NCBI RefSeq assembly: GCF_018499575.1
Contig: NZ_JAHDAP010000001.1
Location: 1 to 64,000 of the forward strand
DNA: 64,000 nucleotides
From: Streptococcus infantis
GTDB lineage: Bacteria; Bacillota; Bacilli; Lactobacillales; Streptococcaceae
Direction: 5' to 3'
Part shown: in pieces, positions 18,319 to 27,344 of the stretch
Numbering within the stretch: position 1 is the first letter of the stretch
Layout: each line of letters begins with the position of its first letter
Translations under genes and position numbers: made by a program
Notes under the pieces: model-generated
What the model saw: only the letters and a program-made list of their open reading frames with translations
Told to the model about the DNA's origin: nothing
Databases searched by the model: none

Positions 18319-18461
18319 AAAATTTCCTCGCTTTCTGATTTCATTCTACTCAATTATACAAAAAACGGCTATCAAAGTTCTTTGACATGTTGATTTCATA
18401 GGCTTTAGCAAAGGTTTTGGTCACTGGATTTACAGGTCTGTCAATTCATGTTTACCTACTG

Positions 18462-18487
18462 AAAAAGAGGCTATCAGCCTCCTTTTT
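18462..18487 (-). terminator. Rho-independent terminator of the exoA-VOC unit
   Basis: GAGGCT/AGCCTC hairpin with A- and T-rich flanks, located immediately after the stop of the VOC protein on the minus strand. Confidence 0.85.
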
Positions 18488-18488
18488 C

Positions 18489-18875
18489 TTATTCACTAAA
18501 TCTTAAAAAATAGCCATCTGGATCCAAAACTGCAAATTCATGGGGATAAATAAAGCTATCTCCCACTCGAAATTTTCTTTTTGTCAGCGGACGATGGATA
18601 GGATATTCAGCTTCCAGCAGTTTTTGGTGGAGCTGAGGGACATCCTTGATGCCAAAGGAAATATTGACACCGCGTCCGAAAGGATAAGTCAGTTGGGATA
18701 ATTCTTCTGCGTTGCCTTCTTCTAGCATTAGCTGGCAGTCTTCAAGCGAAAGGAAGAGAAACTTTTCCTCAGGACGCTCGTATTCGACAGAGAATCCCAA
18801 TAAGTCGCAGTAGAAGTGACACGATTTCTCGATATCCGATACGACAAATTCAGGGATGACAGCTTGATAGTCCAT
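18489..18875 (-). CDS. VOC-family protein (glyoxalase/bleomycin-resistance type)
   Basis: A 128-residue protein with two beta-alpha-beta-beta-beta units. It opens with PEFVVSDIEKSCHFYCDLLG and closes with the typical FAVLDPDGYFLRFSE. This superfamily includes glyoxalases, dioxygenases and antibiotic-binding proteins; the C-terminal pattern resembles bleomycin-binding proteins. Substrate unknown. It lies 11 bases after exoA and is probably cotranscribed with it. Confidence 0.88.
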   Translation of the reverse strand: MDYQAVIPEFVVSDIEKSCHFYCDLLGFSVEYERPEEKFLFLSLEDCQLMLEEGNAEELSQLTYPFGRGVNISFGIKDVPQLHQKLLEAEYPIHRPLTKRKFRVGDSFIYPHEFAVLDPDGYFLRFSE

Positions 18876-18886
18876 TCGTTTTCTCC

Positions 18887-19714
18887 TTAGAAATCAATCT
18901 CCATCACAATCGGTGTGTGGTCTTGGCGTGCTCCTGAGTCAATCATATCTGACTTGGTAACCTTGTCTGCTACACGGTTACTTGTGAGCCAGTAGTCGAT
19001 TCTCCAGCCTGTATTGTTGATTTTTGAAGTCTTGCTGCGTTGCGCCCACCAAGTATAGCGTTCTGGAACGTCTCCATGGATATGACGGAAAGTGTCTGTA
19101 AATCCTTTGGCTAAAAGATTTGTAAATCCTTCACGTTCTTCGTCTGTGAAACCTGGTGAACGGCGGTTGCTGGCTGGGTTGGCAAGGTCAATTTCCTTGT
19201 GGGCAACATTGTAGTCCCCAGTTGCTAGGACAGGTTTTTGCTGGTCTAGTTCAGCCAAGTACTCAGCATATTTGACATCCCAAACTTGACGTTCTTCCAA
19301 GCGTTTAAGACCATCTCCAGCATTAGGAGTATATACTTGAGTCACGAAAAATGTATCAAATTCTAGAGTGATGATACGACCTTCAGAGTCCATGGTAGAA
19401 GGTGCACCGATTTCTGGGAAGCTGATGCTTGGAGTCAGTTCTTTCTTGTAGAGGAACATGGTTCCAGCATAGCCTTTACGGGCAGGCTCTTGAGAGGAAC
19501 GCCAAGTATTTTCATATCCGGGGAAGAGTTCTTCCAGTATCTCAAGGTGTTTTTTAGTAGGTCCTGTAGCTGAGAGCTTGGTTTCTTGGATAGCGATGAT
19601 ATCAGAGTCTTCGGCTACCAAGGTTTGGAGGACGTCTTGTGATAATTTCGCACGCGCAGAGTCGCTCGTGAGTGCAGCGTTGAGGGAATCAATATTCCAT
19701 GAGATCAGTTTCAT
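18887..19714 (-). CDS. exoA: Exodeoxyribonuclease III / AP endonuclease ExoA
   Basis: A 275-residue EEP-family nuclease. Catalytic motifs in order: SWNIDSLNA (N-terminus), IQETKLS (metal-binding Glu at about residue 44), TGDYNVAHKEIDL (Asp/Asn pair), and the C-terminal DHTPIVMEIDF with the catalytic Asp-His. It repairs abasic sites and trims 3' ends. Length equals the family norm for the pneumococcal ExoA. Confidence 0.95.
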   Translation of the reverse strand: MKLISWNIDSLNAALTSDSARAKLSQDVLQTLVAEDSDIIAIQETKLSATGPTKKHLEILEELFPGYENTWRSSQEPARKGYAGTMFLYKKELTPSISFPEIGAPSTMDSEGRIITLEFDTFFVTQVYTPNAGDGLKRLEERQVWDVKYAEYLAELDQQKPVLATGDYNVAHKEIDLANPASNRRSPGFTDEEREGFTNLLAKGFTDTFRHIHGDVPERYTWWAQRSKTSKINNTGWRIDYWLTSNRVADKVTKSDMIDSGARQDHTPIVMEIDF

Positions 19715-19786
19715 AATGTTTACCTTTTCATTCAGATTATAGACAATATTATACCAGAAAAAGCAGTAATTCCCCAGCGTATAGTT

Positions 19787-19814
19787 TGAAAAATCAAGGT
19801 CATTCCTTTATAAT
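19787..19814 (+). promoter_or_regulatory. Promoter of the multidrug-exporter leader
   Basis: TTGAAA (19787-19792) and TATAAT (19809-19814) with a 16-base spacer. The start point is expected near 19821, giving a leader of about 155 bases before the first ABC gene. Confidence 0.7.
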
Positions 19815-19846
19815 AAAGAATGATTTATGTAAAGGATTGAAAATAA

Positions 19847-19882
19847 ATGAAATGTTACTCCTATGAATATCTTTATCGATGA
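19847..19882 (+). CDS. Candidate leader peptide, 11 residues, Tyr-rich
   Basis: ATG at 19847, ten bases after AAAGGA (19831-19836), encodes MKCYSYEYLYR and stops at TGA 19880-19882. Four of eleven residues are Tyr. It lies between the promoter and the hairpin at 19926, the position of a ribosome-controlled leader peptide. Bacillus bmrB is a leader peptide that controls the homologous exporter genes bmrCD (knowledge); no sequence similarity is claimed. Confidence 0.45.
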   Translation: MKCYSYEYLYR

Positions 19883-19922
19883 GTATGACAAGGTTCAAGT
19901 AAGTGTCGTCACCTATGAATAA
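19863..19922 (+). CDS. Candidate second leader reading frame, 19 residues
   Basis: ATG at 19863 overlaps the first leader frame and reads MNIFIDEYDKVQVSVVTYE, stopping at 19920-19922, only three bases before the hairpin. It has no clear RBS, so it would need coupling to the first frame. The sequence also resembles the end of a normal protein, so it may be a gene remnant. Either way a ribosome at its stop would cover the hairpin base. Confidence 0.35.
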   Translation: MNIFIDEYDKVQVSVVTYE

Positions 19923-19925
19923 GAA

Positions 19926-19951
19926 AAACCTGAGGCAGTCGCCTCAGGTTT
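19926..19951 (+). terminator. Strong hairpin before the exporter, candidate attenuator
   Basis: Eleven-base perfect stem AAACCTGAGGC/GCCTCAGGTTT with an AGTC loop, followed only by a short T run (TTTCC). It sits between the leader frames and the RBS of the first ABC gene (AAAGGA at 19966-19971). It could be an attenuator or a processing signal. Confidence 0.6.
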
Positions 19952-19976
19952 CCATTTGTCATTAGAAAGGAATTTT

Positions 19977-21722
19977 ATGTCCATCATCCAAAAACTTTGG
20001 TGGTTTTTTAAATTAGAAAAACGCCGTTACCTAGTTGGAATTGTAGCTCTGATTTTGGTTTCTGTGCTCAACCTCATCCCACCTATGGTTATGGGGAGAG
20101 TAATTGATGCCATCACTTCGGGACGATTAACACAGGATGAGCTCTTGCTTCATCTCTTTTATCTCCTGCTAGCAGCTTTTGGGATGTACTATCTGCGTTA
20201 CGTTTGGCGCATGTATATTCTAGGGACTTCCTACCGACTGGGACAAATCATGCGTTCAAGACTATTTGAGCACTTTACAAAAATGTCGCCTGCATTTTAT
20301 CAGAATTATCGAACAGGGGATTTGATGGCACACGCAACCAATGATATCAATGCCCTGACTCGTCTAGCCGGTGGGGGAGTTATGTCGGCAGTAGATGCCT
20401 CTATCACAGCCTTAGTAACTTTGTTGACCATGCTCTTTAGCATTTCTTGGCAGATGACCTTGGTTTCCATTCTTCCCTTGCCATTTATGGCCTATGCGAC
20501 TAGTCGCCTGGGGAGAAAGACCCATAAGGCTTTTGGGGAATCGCAAGCAGCCTTTTCTGAACTCAACAATAAGGTTCAGGAATCTGTGTCAGGAATTAAG
20601 GTAACCAAATCCTTTGGCTATCAGTCTGATGAATTGGCATCTTTCCAGGAAGTCAATGATTTGACCTTCCAAAAGAATCTGCAAACCATGAAATATGATA
20701 GTCTCTTTGACCCGATGGTTCTGCTTTTTGTTGGTTCTTCCTATGCTTTAACTCTCTTGGTCGGTGCCTTTATGGTACAAGCAGGACAGGTAACTGTTGG
20801 GAATCTGGTCACTTTTATCTCTTACTTGGATATGCTGGTCTGGCCCTTGATGGCAATTGGTTTTCTCTTTAATATTACTCAGAGAGGGAAAGTCTCTTAT
20901 CAACGGATTGAGAGCCTCTTGTCCCAAGAGTCACCTGTCAAAGATCCAGAATCTCCACTTGACGGGATTGAAAATGGGCGTTTGGACTATGCTATTGATA
21001 GTTTTGCCTTTGAAGACGAGGAGACGCTGCAAGATATTTACTTTAGTCTCGAAAAAGGCCAAACACTGGGTTTGGTTGGGCAAACTGGTTCAGGAAAAAC
21101 AGCTCTGATTAAGTTGCTCCTACGTGAGTATGATGTTGACCAAGGAGCTATTTATCTAAATGGTCATGACATTCGGGACTATCGACTAGCTGACTTACGT
21201 AGTTTGATGGGTTACGTCCCACAGGATCAATTTCTCTTTGCCAGCTCTATCCTAGATAATATCCGCTTTGGAAATCCTGACCTGCCTTTCTCAGAAGTAG
21301 AAGAAGCAACTAAGCTGGCTCAAGTCTATCAAGATATTCAAGCCATGCCCCAGGGATTTGATACAGTTATCGGCGAGAAAGGAGTCAGTCTATCTGGTGG
21401 ACAAAAGCAACGTCTGGCTATGAGTCGGGCTATGATTTTAAATCCTGATATCTTGATTTTAGATGATTCCTTGTCAGCTGTGGATGCTAAGACAGAGTTC
21501 GCGATTATCGATAATCTCAAGGAAACTCGTAAAGATAAAACAACCATCATCACTGCCCATCGTCTCAGTGCAGTTGTTCATGCGGATTTGATTTTGGTCA
21601 TGCAGGATGGTCGTATCATTGAGCGAGGGACACACGAAGACTTACTCGCCTTGGATGGTTGGTATGCACAAACCTACCAGTCTCAACAGTTAGAAATGAA
21701 AGGAGAAGAAGATGCGCAATAA
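19977..21722 (+). CDS. Heterodimeric multidrug ABC exporter, BmrC/LmrC-like half
   Basis: A 581-residue half-exporter: six membrane segments in the first 300 residues, then an NBD. Walker A is GQTGSGKTAL, the signature SLSGGQKQRL is canonical, but Walker B reads LILDDSLSAVD, with Asp in place of the catalytic Glu. That is the mark of the degenerate-site subunit in BmrCD/LmrCD-type heterodimers (knowledge). The partner at 21712 has the complementary pattern. The ATG at 19977 follows AAAGGA; an upstream in-frame start overlaps the spacer after the hairpin. It overlaps the partner by 11 bases. Export of drugs is the usual role. Confidence 0.94.
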   Translation: MSIIQKLWWFFKLEKRRYLVGIVALILVSVLNLIPPMVMGRVIDAITSGRLTQDELLLHLFYLLLAAFGMYYLRYVWRMYILGTSYRLGQIMRSRLFEHFTKMSPAFYQNYRTGDLMAHATNDINALTRLAGGGVMSAVDASITALVTLLTMLFSISWQMTLVSILPLPFMAYATSRLGRKTHKAFGESQAAFSELNNKVQESVSGIKVTKSFGYQSDELASFQEVNDLTFQKNLQTMKYDSLFDPMVLLFVGSSYALTLLVGAFMVQAGQVTVGNLVTFISYLDMLVWPLMAIGFLFNITQRGKVSYQRIESLLSQESPVKDPESPLDGIENGRLDYAIDSFAFEDEETLQDIYFSLEKGQTLGLVGQTGSGKTALIKLLLREYDVDQGAIYLNGHDIRDYRLADLRSLMGYVPQDQFLFASSILDNIRFGNPDLPFSEVEEATKLAQVYQDIQAMPQGFDTVIGEKGVSLSGGQKQRLAMSRAMILNPDILILDDSLSAVDAKTEFAIIDNLKETRKDKTTIITAHRLSAVVHADLILVMQDGRIIERGTHEDLLALDGWYAQTYQSQQLEMKGEEDAQ

Positions 21723-23454
21723 ACAAGAACAATGGGCTGTATTGAAACGCTTGTTGTCCTATCTCATGCCTTACGGTCTCCTCACCTTTTTAGCACTCGC
21801 TTTTCTCCTTACGACGACTGTTATCAAGAGTATCATCCCCTTGGTAGCTTCGCACTTTATCGACCAGTATCTACATAACCTCAACCAGCTTGCTGTTACA
21901 GTTTTGCTGGCCTACTATGGACTCTACATTCTTCAAACTATTGTCCAATATGTGGGAAACCTTCTCTTTGCGCGTGTGTCCTATAGCATTGTTAGAGATA
22001 TTCGACGTGATGCCTTTGCCAATATGGAAAAGCTAGGTATGTCTTATTTTGATAAAACACCTGCAGGTTCTATCGTCTCGCGATTGACCAATGATACTGA
22101 GACTATTAGTGATATGTTTTCGGGAATCTTATCCAGCTTTATCTCAGCAGTCTTTATCTTTGTGACGACTCTTTATACCATGCTTGTTCTGGACTATCGT
22201 CTGACAGCTTTGGTTCTACTCTTTTTACCCTTGATTTTCCTTTTGGTCAATCTCTACCGTAAAAAATCGGTCAAGGTTATCGAAAAAACCAGAAGTCTCT
22301 TGTCAGATATTAACAGTAAGCTGGCAGAAAATATCGAAGGGATTCGCATCATTCAAGCCTTTAACCAAGAAAAGCGCCTGCAAGAAGAGTTTGATGAGAT
22401 AAATCAGGAACATCTAGTTTACGCTAACCGTTCAGTAGCCTTGGACTCCCTCTTTTTACGTCCGGCCATGAGCTTACTGAAGCTATTGGGGTATGCAGTT
22501 TTGATGGCTTATTTTGGCTATCGTGGTCTTTATCTAGGAATAACGGCAGGAACTATGTATGCCTTTATCCAGTACATCAACCGTCTCTTTGATCCGCTCA
22601 TCGAGGTGACACAGAACTTTTCTACTCTTCAGACATCCATGGTGTCAGCAGGTCGTGTCTTTGCACTTATCGATGAGACCAACTATGAACCGGTCCAAGA
22701 AAATGGACAAGCGGAGATTCAAGAAGGAAATATCCGTTTTGAACATGTGTCCTTCTCTTATGACGGAAAACACCAGATTCTTGATGATATCTCCTTTACA
22801 GTCAATAAAGGTGAAACCATTGCCTTTGTCGGGCATACTGGCTCTGGGAAATCTTCTATCATTAATGTTCTCATGCGCTTTTATGAATTTCAGTCTGGTC
22901 GAGTTCTCCTAGATGGTGTGGATATTCGAGAGTTTCGTCAAGAGGAGCTGAGAAAAAACATCGGGCTGGTCCTACAGGAACCCTTCCTCTATCATGGGAC
23001 CATTAAGTCCAATATCGCCATGTACCAAGATATCAGCGATGACCAGGTCAAGGCTGCCGCAGAATTTGTCGATGCAGATTCCTTCATTCAGGACCTTCCT
23101 TTAGGTTATGATGCCCCTGTATCTGAGCGTGGTTCGAGTTTTTCAACGGGTCAACGTCAACTGCTTGCCTTTGCCAGAACTGTTGCTAGTCAACCTAAAA
23201 TTCTGATTTTGGATGAAGCGACAGCCAATATCGATTCTGAAACAGAAGCTCTGGTTCAAAATTCCCTAGCTAAGATGAGACAAGGTCGGACAACCATTGC
23301 CATCGCCCATCGCCTTTCTACCATTCAAGATGCTAATTGTATCTATGTTCTTGATAAGGGACGCATCATCGAAAGTGGAACCCACGAGGAACTCCTAGCA
23401 ATGGGTGGAACCTATCACAAGATGTATAGCTTGCAGGCAGGAGCTCTTTCCTAA
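21712..23454 (+). CDS. Heterodimeric multidrug ABC exporter, BmrD/LmrD-like half
   Basis: A 580-residue half-exporter with the same layout. Walker A is GHTGSGKSSI and Walker B ILILDEATANID keeps the catalytic Glu, but the signature is degenerate (SFSTGQRQLL rather than LSGGQ). Together with the upstream subunit this leaves one hydrolysis-competent and one degenerate ATP site, as in LmrCD and BmrCD. Translation is coupled through the 11-base overlap. After the stop, 106 bases without a clear terminator lead to the next promoter. Confidence 0.94.
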   Translation: MRNKQEQWAVLKRLLSYLMPYGLLTFLALAFLLTTTVIKSIIPLVASHFIDQYLHNLNQLAVTVLLAYYGLYILQTIVQYVGNLLFARVSYSIVRDIRRDAFANMEKLGMSYFDKTPAGSIVSRLTNDTETISDMFSGILSSFISAVFIFVTTLYTMLVLDYRLTALVLLFLPLIFLLVNLYRKKSVKVIEKTRSLLSDINSKLAENIEGIRIIQAFNQEKRLQEEFDEINQEHLVYANRSVALDSLFLRPAMSLLKLLGYAVLMAYFGYRGLYLGITAGTMYAFIQYINRLFDPLIEVTQNFSTLQTSMVSAGRVFALIDETNYEPVQENGQAEIQEGNIRFEHVSFSYDGKHQILDDISFTVNKGETIAFVGHTGSGKSSIINVLMRFYEFQSGRVLLDGVDIREFRQEELRKNIGLVLQEPFLYHGTIKSNIAMYQDISDDQVKAAAEFVDADSFIQDLPLGYDAPVSERGSSFSTGQRQLLAFARTVASQPKILILDEATANIDSETEALVQNSLAKMRQGRTTIAIAHRLSTIQDANCIYVLDKGRIIESGTHEELLAMGGTYHKMYSLQAGALS

Positions 23455-23504
23455 GAATGAATTCCTTTAAAACACAGATTTCTTGCACTGCCTCTTTCAT
23501 TTTG

Positions 23505-23553
23505 TGGTATAATGTAGAATGTTAATAAAGATTATATATAAAAAACAGAGGAG
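23505..23553 (+). promoter_or_regulatory. Extended -10 promoter and RBS for the sugar transferase
   Basis: TGGTATAAT at 23505-23513 is an extended -10. AGAGGAG at 23547-23553 stands seven bases before the ATG at 23561. Confidence 0.7.
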
Positions 23554-23560
23554 AATGTGC

Positions 23561-24253
23561 ATGCTGAAATGGGATGAACTACCTCAAGAAATGCAATTGA
23601 GTGAGGTAAAACCATACTACCAGCTTGTATCTAGAAGAAAAGGCTCACTGATTCTCAAGCGTTGTCTAGATTTGTTTCTAGCCTTAGTCTTGTTAATCTT
23701 GACCTCACCCTTATTTCTGATTCTAAGCATTTGGATCAAGCTAGATAGCAAGGGCCCAGTTATTTACAAGCAAGTGCGGGTAACCCAGTACAACCGACAT
23801 TTCAAGATTTGGAAATTCCGGACTATGGTAACGGATGCGGACAAGAAAGGAAGTCTGGTAACTTCTGCCAATGACAGCCGTATCACAAAAGTTGGAAATT
23901 TCATTCGACGTGTCCGTTTGGATGAATTGCCGCAATTGGTTAATGTCCTCAAAGGAGAGATGTCCTTTGTGGGAACTCGTCCAGAAGTACCACGCTACAC
24001 AGAGCAGTATAGCCCTGAAATGATGGCGACTTTGCTCTTACCTGCAGGGATTACTTCTCTTGCAAGCATTAACTATAAAGATGAGGATGCCATCATCAGT
24101 CAAATGACTGCAAAAGGTATGACTGTTGACCAGGCTTATGTGGAAAGAGTCCTTCCAGAAAAAATGCACTTTAACCTAGCCTACCTACGTGATTTCAATT
24201 TCTTCGGGGATATTAAAATCATGTTCCAGACTGTATTTGAAGTTTTAAAATAA
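23561..24253 (+). CDS. Membrane phosphoglycosyl transferase, probable teichoic-acid initiating enzyme
   Basis: A 230-residue monotopic phosphoglycosyl transferase (PglC/WcaJ catalytic domain). It has a re-entrant hydrophobic helix at about residues 28-50, the motif KIWKFRTM, the catalytic Asp-Glu pair in RLDELPQL and FVGTRPEVPRY. Such enzymes move a sugar-1-phosphate onto undecaprenyl phosphate. In the pneumococcus the gene next to the aminotransferase is proposed to start the teichoic acid repeat with a diamino sugar (AATGal) (knowledge); the pairing here supports the same role. The start at 23561 is chosen by RBS spacing; an ATG at 23555 abuts the RBS. Confidence 0.9.
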   Translation: MLKWDELPQEMQLSEVKPYYQLVSRRKGSLILKRCLDLFLALVLLILTSPLFLILSIWIKLDSKGPVIYKQVRVTQYNRHFKIWKFRTMVTDADKKGSLVTSANDSRITKVGNFIRRVRLDELPQLVNVLKGEMSFVGTRPEVPRYTEQYSPEMMATLLLPAGITSLASINYKDEDAIISQMTAKGMTVDQAYVERVLPEKMHFNLAYLRDFNFFGDIKIMFQTVFEVLK

Positions 24254-24291
24254 GTAGTCGCAAGATTGAAACCGATCAAAGGAGTAAAACA

Positions 24292-25518
24292 ATGACAAAG
24301 TATAATATTCCATTTTCACCACCTGATATTACCGAAGCTGAAATTGCTGAAGTAGCAGATACCCTCCGTTCTGGTTGGATCACAACAGGTCCAAAGACAA
24401 AAGAATTGGAGCGTCGTCTATCTGCCTATACTCAGACACCTAAGACAGTCTGCCTCAACTCTGCAACAGCAGCTCTTGAATTGATCTTGCGCGTGCTTGA
24501 AGTGGGTCCTGGCGATGAAGTTATCGTTCCGGCTATGACTTATACAGCATCATGTAGCGTTATCACTCACGTAGGTGCTACACCAGTTATGGTTGACATC
24601 CAAGGTGATACCTTTGAAATGGACTATGACAAGCTTGAGCAAGCGATTACTGAGAAGACTAAGGTTATCATCCCAGTTGAGCTAGCAGGTATTATCTGTG
24701 ACTATGACCGTTTGTTCCAAGTAGTTGAGAAAAAACGTGACCTCTTTACAGCTACTAGCAAGTGGCAAAAAGTCTTTAACCGTATCGTTGTGGTCTCAGA
24801 TAGCGCCCATGCTTTGGGTTCAACATACAAAGGGCAACCAGCTGGTTCTATTGCAGACTTCACATCATTCTCCTTCCACGCAGTCAAGAATTTTACAACT
24901 GCAGAAGGGGGAAGTGCAACTTGGAAAGCTAATCCAGCTATTGATGATGAAGAAATGTACAAGGAATTCCAAATCCTATCTCTTCATGGTCAAACGAAGG
25001 ATGCGCTAGCTAAGATGCAACTAGGTTCATGGGAATACGATATCGTAACTCCTGCCTACAAGTGCAACATGACGGATATCATGGCTTCAATTGGTTTGGT
25101 ACAATTGGATCGTTATCCTGGCTTGCTTCAACGTCGTAAAGAAATCGTAACTCGCTATGACCGTGGATTTACAGGAACTCGTATTCACCCATTGGCTCAT
25201 GAGACAGATACTGTTGAATCTTGTCGTCACCTTTACGTTACCCATGTAGAAGGTGCTAGTCTCGAACAACGCAATCAAATTATCCAAGAATTGGCCAAAG
25301 CTGGAATCGCAAGTAACGTTCACTACAAACCGCTTCCACTTTTGACAGCTTATAAGAATCTTGGCTTTGATATGGCAAACTATCCTAAGGCTTATGCCTA
25401 CTTTGTAAATGAGATTACACTACCACTTCACACGAAATTAACGGATGAAGAAGTAGATTATATCATTGAGACTTTTGTTAGAGTTTCTGAACAAATTCTT
25501 GCTTCTTCAAAAAACTAA
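24292..25518 (+). CDS. DegT/DnrJ/EryC1-family sugar aminotransferase
   Basis: A 408-residue PLP enzyme. The Schiff-base lysine is in SFHAVKNFTTAEGG (about residue 203), and the N-terminal substrate motif is SGWITTGPKTKELE. Family members transaminate nucleotide 4-keto-6-deoxy sugars. Here it likely makes UDP-2-acetamido-4-amino-2,4,6-trideoxygalactose, the first sugar of pneumococcal-type teichoic acid, for the transferase 38 bases upstream (inference from the gene pair). A UDP-GlcNAc dehydratase would be needed and is not in this window. Confidence 0.92.
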   Translation: MTKYNIPFSPPDITEAEIAEVADTLRSGWITTGPKTKELERRLSAYTQTPKTVCLNSATAALELILRVLEVGPGDEVIVPAMTYTASCSVITHVGATPVMVDIQGDTFEMDYDKLEQAITEKTKVIIPVELAGIICDYDRLFQVVEKKRDLFTATSKWQKVFNRIVVVSDSAHALGSTYKGQPAGSIADFTSFSFHAVKNFTTAEGGSATWKANPAIDDEEMYKEFQILSLHGQTKDALAKMQLGSWEYDIVTPAYKCNMTDIMASIGLVQLDRYPGLLQRRKEIVTRYDRGFTGTRIHPLAHETDTVESCRHLYVTHVEGASLEQRNQIIQELAKAGIASNVHYKPLPLLTAYKNLGFDMANYPKAYAYFVNEITLPLHTKLTDEEVDYIIETFVRVSEQILASSKN

Positions 25519-25550
25519 TAAAAAAATTAGTAAAAAATGAACGAAAACGG

Positions 25551-25579
25551 TTGACAAAGGAAAAACAATAACATATAAT
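25551..25579 (+). promoter_or_regulatory. Promoter of the tryptophan region
   Basis: Consensus TTGACA (25551-25556) and TATAAT (25574-25579) with a 17-base spacer. It drives the first T-box leader and the extra trpB. Confidence 0.88.
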
Positions 25580-25585
25580 TAACTC

Positions 25586-25837
25586 AACAAATCAGAAAAG
25601 TAGTTATTTTTGATCTTCAGGGAGCCTGTGGTTACTGCGAACAGGTGGTTGGAACTAGTGAAATTGGGCTGATTTTAAAAATGAATTTGAAACAATGAAA
25701 ATTCGGTAGGCACACCTTACAGTGCAACTTGTTGTTAGACAAGGCAGAGATGTAAAGGGGATAATCTCTTTACAATTGAGGTGGTACCGCGTTACAGACG
25801 CCCTCACATGGAAGTAGATTCCGTGTGTGGGCTTTTT
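25586..25837 (+). promoter_or_regulatory. T-box riboswitch 1, tryptophan-specific
   Basis: The conserved T-box sequence AGGTGGTACCGCG lies at 25779-25791, followed by the terminator GCCCTCACATGGAA/TTCCGTGTGTGGGC (25800-25830) and T run. A long stem I precedes it. The likely specifier triplet is TGG at 25665-25667 (AAATTGGGCTG), fitting tRNA-Trp and the downstream trpB. Uncharged tRNA-Trp would stabilise the antiterminator and allow transcription. Confidence 0.93.
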
Positions 25838-25871
25838 CATATTTTAGAATAATAGAAAAGAGGAAAAATTT

Positions 25872-27050
25872 ATGACAACAAAAGGATATTTTGGACAATT
25901 TGGTGGTAGTTTTGTACCAGAACCAATTCAGGCTTTGCTAGATGAATTGGAAGTGACATTTGAAAAATACAAGGATGATCCAGAATTTTTAGCTGAATAT
26001 CGCCATTACTTGCAGGACTATTCGGGTCGTGAAACACCACTATACTATGCAGAGAGCTTGACAGAGCACCTAGGTGGAGCTAAGATTTACCTTAAGCGTG
26101 AAGACCTGAACCACTTGGGTTCACATAAACTCAATAACGTTTTGGGACAGATTCTTCTTGCCAAACGCATGGGTAAAAAACGTGTCATTGCCGAGACAGG
26201 AGCTGGACAGCACGGTGTTGCGACGGCTGCAGCTGCAGCTAAGTTTGGCATGTCCTGCGATGTCTATATGGGGGCAGAAGATGTGGAACGCCAACGTCTT
26301 AACGTCTTCCGTATGGAGATGATGGGAGCAACTGTTCACGCAGTTGAAACAGGAACACGTACTCTGAAGGATGCGGTTGATGCAGCCTTTGGAGCCTGGA
26401 TGAATGACCTTGAAGCTTTCTATGTTCTAGGTTCAGCTGTAGGTCCTCACCCTTATCCAACCATTGTCCATGAGTTTCAAAAAGTCATCAGTGAAGAATC
26501 ACGTCGTCAAATCTTGGAAAAAGAAGGACGTCTGCCAGATTACGTTATTGCCTGTGTAGGTGGTGGTTCCAATGCTATCGGTGCCTTTTCACAGTATGTA
26601 GCTGATGAAGAAGTAAAATTGGTTGGGGTAGAAGCTGCTGGTCACGGTTTAGATACCGACAAACACGCGGCAACAATGACCAAGGGTAGTGTAGGAATTG
26701 TCGATGGAATGAAAACCTATGCAGTCTTTGGCGAAGACGGAAATGTTGCACCTGTTTACTCTATCTCTGCTGGTTTAGACTATCCAGGGGTTGGACCAGA
26801 ACACGCCTTCTTTAAAGACTCTGGTCGTGTAGAATATGTTGCAGCGACTGATGAAGAAGCTGTCCAAGCCTTGCTTTTACTTAGCAAGACTGAAGGAATT
26901 ATCCCAGCTATTGAAAGCTCCCATGCTATTGCAGAAGCAGTCAAACGAGCACCAAAACTAAGTAAAGATGAGATTATCGTCATCAATGTCTCTGGTCGTG
27001 GAGACAAGGACGTAGCTGCTATTGCAGACTACCTTGAAGCTAAAAAATAA
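25872..27050 (+). CDS. Extra tryptophan synthase beta-chain paralogue
   Basis: A 392-residue TrpB-like protein, complete and of TrpB1 length. The PLP lysine (K86, HLGSHKLNN) and the catalytic Glu (E108, [12 protein letters not shown]) are present, as are [11 protein letters not shown] and [10 protein letters not shown]. It differs from the operon's own TrpB (31612) around the PLP lysine, HLGSHKLNN against HTGAHKINN. Stretches such as [19 protein letters not shown] and [17 protein letters not shown] read more like proteobacterial TrpB than like its neighbour, which suggests separate ancestry. It has its own promoter and Trp T-box. Plausible roles are Trp synthesis from free indole and serine, or a specialised beta-replacement. 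No TrpA gene is attached to it. Confidence 0.9.
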   Translation: MTTKGYFGQFGGSFVPEPIQALLDELEVTFEKYKDDPEFLAEYRHYLQDYSGRETPLYYAESLTEHLGGAKIYLKREDLNHLGSHKLNNVLGQILLAKRMGKKRVIAETGAGQHGVATAAAAAKFGMSCDVYMGAEDVERQRLNVFRMEMMGATVHAVETGTRTLKDAVDAAFGAWMNDLEAFYVLGSAVGPHPYPTIVHEFQKVISEESRRQILEKEGRLPDYVIACVGGGSNAIGAFSQYVADEEVKLVGVEAAGHGLDTDKHAATMTKGSVGIVDGMKTYAVFGEDGNVAPVYSISAGLDYPGVGPEHAFFKDSGRVEYVAATDEEAVQALLLLSKTEGIIPAIESSHAIAEAVKRAPKLSKDEIIVINVSGRGDKDVAAIADYLEAKK

Positions 27051-27059
27051 AAGATGGAA

Positions 27060-27299
27060 AAGATACAGAGATTTCTCTCACAGAGAGCTTGTGGTTGCTG
27101 AAAACAAGCAGAGAAAGCTGTAAGATTGGGTCCATCTGAAAATGAGAGAAGAAAACATGATTCTCAAGGGAGTGCCCTTTATCGCACAGCCTGTTACAAG
27201 AAGGTTCTGAGACAGGATTGAGAGATAGGAGAAATCCTATAATTGAGGTGGCACCGCGAATTTCGTCCTCACGCAAGTTATTTTGCGTGGGGATTTTTT
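27060..27299 (+). promoter_or_regulatory. T-box riboswitch 2, tryptophan-specific
   Basis: A second leader follows the extra trpB after about ten bases. T-box sequence AGGTGGCACCGCG is at 27246-27258 and the terminator TCCTCACGCAA/TTGCGTGGGGA plus T run at 27266-27298. Candidate specifier TGG is at 27127-27129 (AAGATTGGGTCC). No separate promoter is evident, so trpE expression may need to pass both T-boxes. Confidence 0.92.
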
Positions 27300-27344
27300 G
27301 TAGATTCAACACGGGATTTAAAAAGAACTGAAAGGGAAAATACA

